This document shows, piece after piece, positions 6,076 through 12,969 of a stretch of DNA of 14,028 bases. A program made the translations under genes and the position numbers. Within the stretch, counting starts at the first letter, position 1. Each line of letters starts with the position of its first letter. The stretch is from Nitrososphaerota archaeon (lineage in GTDB: Archaea; Thermoproteota; Nitrososphaeria; Nitrososphaerales; Nitrosopumilaceae). The notes under the pieces were generated by a model, which saw only the letters and a program-made list of their open reading frames with translations, was not told the DNA's origin and searched no databases. The stretch is taken from the NCBI GenBank assembly GCA_016871975.1, contig VHBM01000028.1, forward strand, positions 1 through 14,028, written 5' to 3'.

Positions 6076-7818
6076 ATGCAAGATTCTTACGATGATGTTT
6101 CAAACATCCATCGACGATATACACTAACTCTAATCAATCCATCCTCAAAAATTCATTCGCTAGTGTTGTCATTAATTGTTACAACTTTGTTTGTTGCAAC
6201 TGTAGTCTTTGGCTACCTAAAAAGTGACGACTTTATTGTAAGGCTAGCAGTAGTATTGGCTGTTTTAGTATCAACACAATATCTTGACTCGCGCTATTCA
6301 AAAAATAAAGAATACTCTAAATCGCTTCACATGTCTTTATTTGGAAATATTCTCTGGCTTGTTGTACTGCTTTCAGGGCTACTAGCTGTAACCGTCTTGT
6401 CAAAAAGCGAGGCATCGATATTTTATGTCATAGAAGGAATGTTTTTGTTTGCAGGATTCAGAATTGGGCTTTATACTACAGTATTTGGGGCAAGCATGAA
6501 AAAGGCATGGACTGTATGCCTCATCCAGCCTCTTGCAATGTTTCTGGTACTGGTGCCGCTGAATCTGTGGGAAAAAATTTTAGAACCGCAAACATTTTTG
6601 ATTGGACTTACATTCCTTGGGATTGCAACTGTCTGGTCATACCTTACCGATAAGGCAGGAAAGCCTGGAGTAAAAAGCACACACAAGCTAGTACAGGCAT
6701 ATCTTGTATCAAAATCGCAAAACGATTCATCTGAGATGGAGTCATTAATGGAAGAGGTATCAAAAAAATCCAACATTACAACTAGACAAATTAGATTATG
6801 TTCTAACAACAAGAAAACCGATTTTAGACTAGTCATCCCAGAAATTCACCCAGGACCATTTCATCCGGTTGGGGGAAGCAACATTCCATATCTGATATAC
6901 AAAAACATGGGTTCTTCAGCAATGGTAATGCATGGAGTTTCTGATCATTCGCTAAACCTGCCTTCAAAAGAAGAAGTGGAAAGCTACCTTAGAAGTCTGA
7001 CAGACTATTCTGTTCCTCAAAAAGGACTGACATGTACAGAGCCAGTTACAGTTCAAATCAACAAGGGGCGTGCAGTGGGACTGCTCTTTGATAAAACGGC
7101 GGTTTTGTTTTTATCATTATCACCACATGGGATGGAAGACATTCCATCTTCGATAAAAAGCGAAATTGAACAATTTTCTAAAAACCGCAATTTTTCCCAA
7201 GTTTTGATAGTTGATTGTCATAATGCAATGGGTGGAGAAATTTCTCAAAACGATTCTGAAGACTTACTCAAGGCAGCAAAATCTTGTCTTGAAACTCTGA
7301 TCACAAAAGAGACTTATCCGTTGGAGTTTGGGTATGCAAACTCTGATGACATGAAGGTACATTCATCGGATCTTGCCTTGGGAGGATTGGGGGTTTTGTG
7401 TCTTGGCATAAACAAGAAAAAATACTTTCTTGGCTGGGCAGATGCAAATAACATGCAAAACGGAATTAGAGAATATGTTGTAAACCATTTTACAAAAAAC
7501 GGCCATACCCTACTAGAGCTCTGTACATCAGACAGCCACTATTCGGTAATGCCTGCTAGAAACAAAAACGGCTATTATCAGTTTGGTGCCATATCAAAGC
7601 CTCAACAGATTGCAGATTGGTATCTTGACATTGCAAAAAATGCAGAAAAAAATATCGATTCAGGCTATTTTGAGATACTGGAAAACTCGTCAAATGTCAA
7701 GGTAATGGGGAGCACAATATTTCAGGACTATTCAAAGGCACTTGATAGCGCACTAAAGCTCACCCAAGTATTTGCAATAGGAACAATTGCGTTTTTTATC
7801 GCTACGCTGTTTCTATAA
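6076..7818 (+). CDS. DUF2070 family polytopic membrane protein
   Basis: This resembles the archaeal DUF2070 membrane family. From the ATG at 6076 it is 580 aa. Hydrophobic segments lie at about 28-48, 53-70, 88-108, 112-133, 143-163 and 173-191. A soluble domain of about 370 residues follows, then a final membrane segment at about 563-580. The soluble domain holds unusual His/Asp motifs: EIHPGPFHPVGGSN (256-269), HGVSDHS (286-292), SPHGMED (349-355), VDCHNAMGGE (379-388) and TSDSHYS (484-490). They resemble a metal-dependent hydrolase site, but no function is established. Other in-frame starts are GTG at 6064, overlapping the Sec61 beta stop as GTGA, and GTG at 6037 inside Sec61 beta; the ATG is the simplest choice. 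The 3' end overlaps the convergent nuclease gene by 17 nt. Confidence 0.82.
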   Translation: MQDSYDDVSNIHRRYTLTLINPSSKIHSLVLSLIVTTLFVATVVFGYLKSDDFIVRLAVVLAVLVSTQYLDSRYSKNKEYSKSLHMSLFGNILWLVVLLSGLLAVTVLSKSEASIFYVIEGMFLFAGFRIGLYTTVFGASMKKAWTVCLIQPLAMFLVLVPLNLWEKILEPQTFLIGLTFLGIATVWSYLTDKAGKPGVKSTHKLVQAYLVSKSQNDSSEMESLMEEVSKKSNITTRQIRLCSNNKKTDFRLVIPEIHPGPFHPVGGSNIPYLIYKNMGSSAMVMHGVSDHSLNLPSKEEVESYLRSLTDYSVPQKGLTCTEPVTVQINKGRAVGLLFDKTAVLFLSLSPHGMEDIPSSIKSEIEQFSKNRNFSQVLIVDCHNAMGGEISQNDSEDLLKAAKSCLETLITKETYPLEFGYANSDDMKVHSSDLALGGLGVLCLGINKKKYFLGWADANNMQNGIREYVVNHFTKNGHTLLELCTSDSHYSVMPARNKNGYYQFGAISKPQQIADWYLDIAKNAEKNIDSGYFEILENSSNVKVMGSTIFQDYSKALDSALKLTQVFAIGTIAFFIATLFL

Positions 7819-8422
7819 CATTTACCTGATCCAGATTTCCATAAAGCTCATCAACAAACGAAGAAAACTGTAAAATTGGAACTATTGGAACCTTTTCTAT
7901 AAAACAAAACTGCTCCTGATACAGAGTCACTATAACGGGAATTGCCATGGCGCCACTAGTTTTTTTAACATAATGCCTTACACGTTGAATTTGTTTTGTC
8001 ACGGTATTTTTCAGAGTGGATGGGCTATGTCTTTTCCAGTGCTTACAGTCTACTAGAATGGCCATGCCTAGCCTGACTCCAACAACATCAATTTCCATTC
8101 TTGGCTTGGTAAGTATGAGATTTTTAAGTACGCTGAATCCTTTGGCTTCAAATATTTTTGCTACCAGTCCTTCAAAATCACGCCAATTCAGATGAACTGC
8201 AACCTCATCAATTGTGGCGCCATTTTTTATTGCATATATTGCAGCCTTTAGCTTATCTGCCGAATCAAAATTGATCACATCATCTTCAAATCGGCCAATG
8301 TCATTTTTTACAAAATCATTCAGTATTTTTTTTGCAATTGTCTTGTCAGTGTTTGCTATGGTGCAAAAATCTTGAACTGATATGCCGCCTGGAATCACAG
8401 CTCCTAGTCCTTTTATTAGCAT
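7802..8422 (-). CDS. Mrr-like PD-(D/E)XK nuclease with N-terminal helix-turn-helix-like domain
   Basis: The C-terminal half of this 206-aa protein is a restriction-endonuclease-like fold. WRDFEGLVAKIFEAKGF supplies Glu84, MEIDVVGV supplies Asp112, and ILVDCKHW supplies Asp125-x-Lys127. Gln144 in TKQIQRV may complete a site like that of Mrr. The N-terminal ~75 residues (SVQDFCTIANTDKTIAKKIL) look like a winged-helix DNA-binding domain. No methylase or specificity subunit adjoins it, so a repair or DNA-processing role is as likely as restriction. The ATG at 8422 was chosen because the TATA box at 8454-8460 predicts transcription starting near 8431, downstream of the alternative TTG at 8437. It is divergent from the solute-binding protein. 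Confidence 0.8.
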   Translation of the reverse strand: MLIKGLGAVIPGGISVQDFCTIANTDKTIAKKILNDFVKNDIGRFEDDVINFDSADKLKAAIYAIKNGATIDEVAVHLNWRDFEGLVAKIFEAKGFSVLKNLILTKPRMEIDVVGVRLGMAILVDCKHWKRHSPSTLKNTVTKQIQRVRHYVKKTSGAMAIPVIVTLYQEQFCFIEKVPIVPILQFSSFVDELYGNLDQVNVIETA

Positions 8423-8453
8423 GTTAGCATTCAACAACTTGACTCTAAATCAA

Positions 8454-8460
8454 TTTTATA
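8454..8460 (-). promoter_or_regulatory. TATA box for nuclease gene
   Basis: On the minus strand TATAAAA lies 32-38 nt before the ATG at 8422. The implied transcription start falls near 8431, which excludes the TTG at 8437 as the start. Confidence 0.6.
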
Positions 8461-8481
8461 ATAATCTATTTTCTCTAGAAC

Positions 8482-8488
8482 TTTATAA
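8482..8488 (+). promoter_or_regulatory. TATA box for solute-binding protein gene
   Basis: TTTATAA lies 24-30 nt before the ATG at 8512, the spacing of a leaderless archaeal transcript. It is back to back with the nuclease TATA box; the two cores are 21 nt apart. Confidence 0.65.
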
Positions 8489-8511
8489 TCAACATCAAAA
8501 AAGATCCTTTC

Positions 8512-10980
8512 ATGAAACTTTTGATAGCTGCATTGATAGCAACTACTTGTTTCCCTCTAGCATTTGCTGAAAAGGCCACATTTGTTGATACAATTCAGTT
8601 TGTGCAATATCTGGATGAAAATACCGCACTAGAAGAGGTTCGAAATGGAAACTTGGACCTATACTACTATAGGATGCCCTCAGAACGCCTTGAAGACACA
8701 AAATCGCGCCAAGGATTGCAGATTTTCCAATCAACTGGAGGCTCGTACAGCATCCTTCTAAATCCGGCTCAGGCAGACAAGTTCAACCCATTTTCTTTTG
8801 TTGAGGTAAGGTTTGCGCTAAATTATCTGATAGATAGAAACCTCATTGTCAATGAACTGATGGGAGGATACGGCGTTTCAATGATTTCCAATTACGGTCC
8901 TTTTGATCCAGATTATTTTTACATACTAGATGAGCTAGAGTCATTTCATTTCCAGTACAATCCAGAGCTTGCAGAAAAGATGATCTCAGACAAACTAGAA
9001 GAGGCGGGCGCAGAAAAAATCAATGGAAAATGGACATACCAAAGCAAAGAACTAGAAATTCGAATTTTTATCAGAAGCGATGATCCTGTAAGAAAATCAA
9101 TAGGTGAGGTCCTCTCATCGGAGCTAGAAAAACTTGGATTTACAGTAGTAAAAGACTTTGGTGATCTAAACAAGGCATTTGTTATTGTGTATGGCTCTGA
9201 CCCAGCTGAGCTAAAGTGGCACATTTACACCGAAGGGTGGGGAGGGCGCTCTGCGTTTGTAAAATATGATCCGGTTGGCCTTGCCCAGATGTATTCTCCA
9301 TGGTTTTCTAGCATGCCTGGATTTAATGATCCAACTTATTGGAACTACAAAAATGACTACATTGATTCTATCACACAAAAAATCTATACTGGAAATTTTA
9401 GCTCATCACAAGAGCGAGCTGAGCTTGTAAAAAAAGCGACAGTTGAGGGGATAAAAGAATCTGTACGAATTTTTATTGCAAGCAAAATTGATCAATATGT
9501 TGCCAGTCCAAAAATAAGTGGAATAATAAATGACTTTGGGGCTGGCGTGCCAAGCAGATTCACACCAATTAACTCGCGCAGTGACTCTGACACTCTAAGA
9601 ATTGGTGTAAAGCAGATCTATCAAGGAGCATGGAATCCTGTAATGGGAATTACAGATTTTTACAGCAGAAATATTTGGGATGCCCTCGCAGACCCTGGAA
9701 CGTTCAAGCATCCGTACACTGGCGAATCATTTCCTATCAGAACTCCTTGGAAGGTAGAGACTGGAGGACCTGATGGGTATGTGAGTCTGCCTGACGGTGT
9801 GATAAATTGGGATCCTCTCACACAAGAATGGAAATCTGTATCAGATGGCAAGGCAACAAGCAAAATCACATACGATTTGCTGTTTGCAAACTGGCACAAC
9901 GGCCAAAGAATGGACATAAACGACATTTTGTATTCGCTTTACTTTGTAATGGAATGGGGATCTCAAAAACAAGAAAATGACAAAACATTTGATTCTGAGT
10001 ATACCCCTCAGGCAAGCCAGCTAGTAGACACAATTGTTGGAATTAGAATAGTAGATGAGGACACTATCGAAGTATACGTAAACTATTGGCATTTTGATGA
10101 AGCCGAGATTGCCGACTGGGGCGGAGTGTGGTCATCAACCCCATGGGAAATAATGCTTGCAATGGAAAAATCTGTAATTGATGGCACCGTATCATTTTCA
10201 AGGTCTGGCGCAGCAGGAAAAAACATCGACTGGCTTTCTTTAATCGTGCCAAACAATGCGGTTTTGATAAAAAACTATCTTGATGATTCCAAAAAATCAA
10301 GCTTTGTTCCAAAACCCTTGGCAAAATTCAACTCTGATCAAAAATATTTTGAATCACGATACGACGCGTCAATAAAGTGGATTGAAAAAAACAATCACGC
10401 CATAATAAGCAATGGTCCATTTTACCTCGAGTCATACTCGCCAGAATCAAGAACTATAACAATAAAATCAATTGATGATCCTGCCTATCCATTTGAGGCA
10501 GGACACTGGAAGAGCTTTGAAGAAGTAAAGTATCCAAAAATAATTAGTGCAAGTGTTCCAAAAATAGTTACACTGGGAGAACAGATTACAATTCCTGTAA
10601 GCACGTCTGACTCGTCTCAAATCTACTACTTTATGACAAACCCGCAAGGCACAACGGTTAGCTCTGGTATAAAAAAAATCACTGACAATACTGTCGCACT
10701 AGAGTTTTTGCCAGAAGAGACAAGTAAACTTGGTTTGGGTGCAAATGATCTTAAAATATTTGCAATATCGGACGCTGTCCTGCGGCCTGACATCTATACG
10801 ACTAGTTTTCTTGCAGTTTCTACTCCACAACAACTACCTGAACATTCATTTTCAGAAAAAAGCGATGAGGTAGATACAGAAAATGACTATGTTGGAATTG
10901 TTGTACTAGCTGCAGGAATAATCATAGTTGGATTTATTTTGGCTAAAAGAAAACAACGAAAAAACAAAGCCATGAAATAA
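8512..10980 (+). CDS. membrane-anchored ABC transporter substrate-binding protein, family 5, permuted domain order
   Basis: The 822-aa product has a signal peptide (MKLLIAALIATTCFPLAFAE), a large ectodomain, a beta-rich domain at about 680-770 and a C-terminal membrane anchor (about 793-811) followed by basic residues. The ectodomain matches SBP family 5 (peptide/nickel-type binding proteins). Residues 20-350 read like the usual C-terminal half: NGNLDLYYY, VEVRFALNYLIDRN (98-110), a Tyr-Asn-Pro-Glu repeat region (149-152) and EGWGG (241-245). Residues 360-675 read like the usual N-terminal half: TLRIGVKQIYQGAWNP, FANWHNGQRMDINDILYSL (458-476) and SNGPFYLESY (633-642). This suggests circular permutation or a fusion of two halves. 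The ligand is unknown, and no permease or ATPase gene is next to it. A T8 tract follows directly. Confidence 0.85.
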   Translation: MKLLIAALIATTCFPLAFAEKATFVDTIQFVQYLDENTALEEVRNGNLDLYYYRMPSERLEDTKSRQGLQIFQSTGGSYSILLNPAQADKFNPFSFVEVRFALNYLIDRNLIVNELMGGYGVSMISNYGPFDPDYFYILDELESFHFQYNPELAEKMISDKLEEAGAEKINGKWTYQSKELEIRIFIRSDDPVRKSIGEVLSSELEKLGFTVVKDFGDLNKAFVIVYGSDPAELKWHIYTEGWGGRSAFVKYDPVGLAQMYSPWFSSMPGFNDPTYWNYKNDYIDSITQKIYTGNFSSSQERAELVKKATVEGIKESVRIFIASKIDQYVASPKISGIINDFGAGVPSRFTPINSRSDSDTLRIGVKQIYQGAWNPVMGITDFYSRNIWDALADPGTFKHPYTGESFPIRTPWKVETGGPDGYVSLPDGVINWDPLTQEWKSVSDGKATSKITYDLLFANWHNGQRMDINDILYSLYFVMEWGSQKQENDKTFDSEYTPQASQLVDTIVGIRIVDEDTIEVYVNYWHFDEAEIADWGGVWSSTPWEIMLAMEKSVIDGTVSFSRSGAAGKNIDWLSLIVPNNAVLIKNYLDDSKKSSFVPKPLAKFNSDQKYFESRYDASIKWIEKNNHAIISNGPFYLESYSPESRTITIKSIDDPAYPFEAGHWKSFEEVKYPKIISASVPKIVTLGEQITIPVSTSDSSQIYYFMTNPQGTTVSSGIKKITDNTVALEFLPEETSKLGLGANDLKIFAISDAVLRPDIYTTSFLAVSTPQQLPEHSFSEKSDEVDTENDYVGIVVLAAGIIIVGFILAKRKQRKNKAMK

Positions 10981-10988
10981 TTTTTTTT
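10981..10988 (+). terminator. T8 terminator after solute-binding protein
   Basis: Eight T residues begin on the base after the TAA stop. This is the standard archaeal intrinsic termination signal and fits the gene being the last of its transcript. Confidence 0.6.
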
Positions 10989-11023
10989 GACACTTTGCGT
11001 CACGTATGAATTCTACCCAAGTC

Positions 11024-11029
11024 TTAAAT
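11024..11029 (+). promoter_or_regulatory. TATA box for small zinc protein
   Basis: TTAAAT lies 31-36 nt before the ATG at 11060, predicting a short leader of a few nucleotides. Confidence 0.5.
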
Positions 11030-11059
11030 GCAAATTTTCAGGCATATGCTTGAAAGTAA

Positions 11060-11272
11060 ATGCCAGACGAATCATGTAGAACATGTGGAGGAGGACTCAC
11101 CAAGCTTACAATTTGCGCCGAATGTAAAAAGGCCACAAGCATGATCTGTGTAAACTGTGGCAAGCAAACCTTTGAGCAATACCACGAAGAATGTGCGTCT
11201 GCAATAAAGATCTACTATCAAAATTTTTCAGAAAGGCTTAGAGAACAACAAAAGTTTTTGGCAATAGCATAA
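11060..11272 (+). CDS. small zinc-binding protein, function unknown
   Basis: The 70-aa protein has three CxxC pairs and a HxxC: Cys6/Cys9, Cys19/Cys22, Cys30/Cys33 and His42/Cys45. That is enough for two zinc sites in a compact treble-clef or double-ribbon fold. The rest is a short basic/polar helix (FSERLREQQKF). No family is recognised. It has its own TATA box and T-tract, so it is a single-gene unit. It might bind nucleic acid or act as a protein-interaction module. Confidence 0.72.
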   Translation: MPDESCRTCGGGLTKLTICAECKKATSMICVNCGKQTFEQYHEECASAIKIYYQNFSERLREQQKFLAIA

Positions 11273-11285
11273 TCTTTTTAGTTGA

Positions 11286-12500
11286 TTATTTTTTTTGTGC
11301 AGCCTTTACCATGCCAAATAGTTGTCTTACTGCAAGCTTTGGGTGATGTGCGGCAAGTCTAATTATGCTTGATAAACCAAAATCGGCTCTAATAAAATCA
11401 AGAAACTCGTCTGCACTCAGCTCGTTTATGATTTCAATTTCTTTATCCCACTGCTCATCTGATAGTCCAATCCATCTGCTTTGTACCTTGTATGCAGAGT
11501 TTATTTTTGATGAGATTGCTTTTCTCCAGTTTTCTTCATACTTTGATAGCATTTTTTCTGATGTATCATTTGCCTTGATGGCATCTGCAGCTACTTTACC
11601 TGCAACTCTTCCAAACTTTATGGCATATCTGATACCTTCTAGAACTAGCGGATTTGCATAACCAGCAGCATCGCCAACAAGTATCAAGTTATCATATGAT
11701 GTTTTTCGTACTAGCCCATCATTTGGTATAAGGCCATAATGAAATTCGATAGGTGATATCTTTCCTAGTTTTTTGATGGGGCCTAGCTTTTTTTCTATAA
11801 TCTCATCTAACCTTTGAGTAGGATCAACGCTAGAATCAGGCTTTCCAACCCCGACCCCTATCCTTACCTTATTGTCCCCCACTGGAAAAATCCACGCATA
11901 GCCAGAAGGAGAATATCTCTGGCCAACCATGAGATACCAGGTATCTGAATCAATGTTTTCAACGGTTGCTTCATACTCTGCACCTGCACCAAATTTTTTC
12001 CATTGTGAGACAAGACCTAGTGATTTTGCGACAACTGACTGAAAGCCGCTTGCATCTATTACAACTCTGGCTTGGAAAATAATCTCTTCTTTTGCCAAAC
12101 TAGCTTTGATGCCAGTAATCTTTCCGCTAGAATCTGTAACTGCATTTGTTGCACTAGTATTGACAAAAAGTGTTGTCCCTTCTTTGACTGCCTGCTCTGC
12201 CAAGAATCGATATGTCTTTCGTACATCTAGCACTGCAGCACGCGGTTGTGCATCACTTATTGTCACTTCGTTGTTTGGTGAGCAAAACGTATAGTGTTTG
12301 ATTGGATTGTAACAATCAGCAGGAATTCCAAAAGCCCTTGTATCTTCTATCCATGTCACTCCACTTGTGCGAACAGTCTGTGCAACTGACTCTTCTTTTT
12401 CAAGCAAGGCAACACTACAATTGTTTTTTGCAGCAATATATGCAGCAGATGCCCCAGCAGGCCCTGCCCCAACTATTACCACATCAAATTGTATATTCAA
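11286..12500 (-). CDS. geranylgeranyl reductase family FAD-dependent oxidoreductase
   Basis: Members of this family saturate the isoprenoid chains of archaeal lipids or quinones using FAD. The 404-aa protein opens with the dinucleotide-binding motif VVIVGAGPAGASAAY (GxGxxG at 11-16), with Glu34 at the end of the second strand for the ribose. ARVVIDASG (144-152) and GDAAGYANPLVLEGI (276-290) complete the FAD site. The hallmark GGR motif is SGYAWIFP (199-206, YxWxFP) with GVGVG after it. Length fits. Digeranylgeranylglycerophospholipid reductase is the most likely job, but close paralogues act on menaquinone or other polyprenyls. The start is TTG at 12500; a strong TATA box 21-30 nt upstream gives a leaderless mRNA. 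Confidence 0.88.
   Translation of the reverse strand: MNIQFDVVIVGAGPAGASAAYIAAKNNCSVALLEKEESVAQTVRTSGVTWIEDTRAFGIPADCYNPIKHYTFCSPNNEVTISDAQPRAAVLDVRKTYRFLAEQAVKEGTTLFVNTSATNAVTDSSGKITGIKASLAKEEIIFQARVVIDASGFQSVVAKSLGLVSQWKKFGAGAEYEATVENIDSDTWYLMVGQRYSPSGYAWIFPVGDNKVRIGVGVGKPDSSVDPTQRLDEIIEKKLGPIKKLGKISPIEFHYGLIPNDGLVRKTSYDNLILVGDAAGYANPLVLEGIRYAIKFGRVAGKVAADAIKANDTSEKMLSKYEENWRKAISSKINSAYKVQSRWIGLSDEQWDKEIEIINELSADEFLDFIRADFGLSSIIRLAAHHPKLAVRQLFGMVKAAQKK
11289..11296 (+). terminator. T8 terminator after small zinc protein
   Basis: A T8 run follows the stop at 11270-11272 by 16 nt, preceded by a shorter T5 at 11274-11278. It overlaps the last codons (Gln-Lys-Lys) and stop of the convergent reductase gene. 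Confidence 0.45.
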
Positions 12501-12520
12501 TTGCTAATTCAGGAATTTCT

Positions 12521-12530
12521 AAAATATAAA
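12521..12530 (-). promoter_or_regulatory. TATA box for reductase gene
   Basis: On the minus strand TTTATATTTT lies 21-30 nt before the TTG start at 12500. It stands between this gene and the upstream 72-aa gene, whose stop is at 12538, so the two have separate promoters despite the close spacing. Confidence 0.6.
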
Positions 12531-12537
12531 ATGAAAT

Positions 12538-12756
12538 TTATCTCTTTAAGATAGGTTTGCCGTCTGTATCCACTTCTCTTTCAGGATCCATTGGTCTGTT
12601 ATGTTGTGAATCTCGATGCATATAGCTGTATGCGCCTGCTTCCTTGCGGCAAAACTTTTTGTGTATTGCATCCTCTGCTTTTAGTGTGTCAGCATTTTCA
12701 TGAAACATTCGCTTTCCACAGGCTTCACAAACGATCTCTGGCATAACAGTTGGCAT
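12538..12756 (-). CDS. small zinc-finger-like protein, function unknown
   Basis: The 72-aa product carries one CxxC (Cys10, Cys13) and one HxxxC (His32, Cys36), spaced like a C2H2-type zinc finger (VCEACGKRMF...AIHKKFC). The rest is a hydrophilic, His/Arg/Asp-rich tail (MHRDSQHNRPMDPER) with no recognised domain. Two starts are possible: ATG at 12756 or ATG at 12744 (MPEIVCEACGK). The A/T-rich element at 12768-12777 is 24-33 nt from 12744, which favours the shorter form under leaderless initiation, but the box position is ambiguous. Small proteins of this sort may bind DNA or RNA. Confidence 0.7.
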   Translation of the reverse strand: MPTVMPEIVCEACGKRMFHENADTLKAEDAIHKKFCRKEAGAYSYMHRDSQHNRPMDPEREVDTDGKPILKR

Positions 12757-12767
12757 ATGGTAAATGT

Positions 12768-12777
12768 ATTTATTTTA
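12768..12777 (-). promoter_or_regulatory. TATA-like element for small zinc-finger gene
   Basis: On the minus strand TAAAATAAAT lies 12-21 nt before the ATG at 12756 and 24-33 nt before the ATG at 12744. A normal spacing would make 12744 the real start. Confidence 0.4.
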
Positions 12778-12813
12778 TTCCAAAACCGTCTGCTTAAATT
12801 TCAAAGACTTATG

Positions 12814-12820
12814 TTATAAT
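12814..12820 (+). promoter_or_regulatory. TATA box for microprotein-DUF99 operon
   Basis: TTATAAT lies 24-30 nt before the ATG at 12844, correct for a leaderless transcript covering the microprotein and DUF99. It helps show that the 41-aa ORF is the true first gene. Confidence 0.6.
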
Positions 12821-12843
12821 ACCTAAACGCGGATCTTTACTCT

Positions 12844-12969
12844 ATGGCCGAATCCAACGTTATTTCCTTTGTAATATGGTCTGCACTTACAGCCATGATC
12901 GCAGTCATTTCTGGCATTGTATACCAAAAGTATCTGAGGAAGAAAAATGATAAAACATCTGCATCTTGA
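12844..12969 (+). CDS. 41-aa single-span membrane microprotein
   Basis: The ORF reads MAESNVISFVIWSALTAMIA, then VISGIVYQKYLRKKNDKTSAS. It has a short N-terminus, one hydrophobic helix at about 6-27 and a basic tail (KYLRKKN), so the tail is probably cytoplasmic. A TATA box at leaderless distance and the overlap with DUF99 support it as real. No family is recognised. The last 23 nt overlap the start of the DUF99 gene in another frame, and the DUF99 Shine-Dalgarno lies inside this coding region, implying coupled translation. Confidence 0.6.
   Translation: MAESNVISFVIWSALTAMIAVISGIVYQKYLRKKNDKTSAS
12936..12940 (+). promoter_or_regulatory. Shine-Dalgarno for DUF99 gene
   Basis: GAGGA ends 6 nt before the ATG at 12947 and lies inside the 41-aa ORF. 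It settles the DUF99 start and shows internal-gene initiation, in contrast to the leaderless first genes nearby. Confidence 0.65.
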
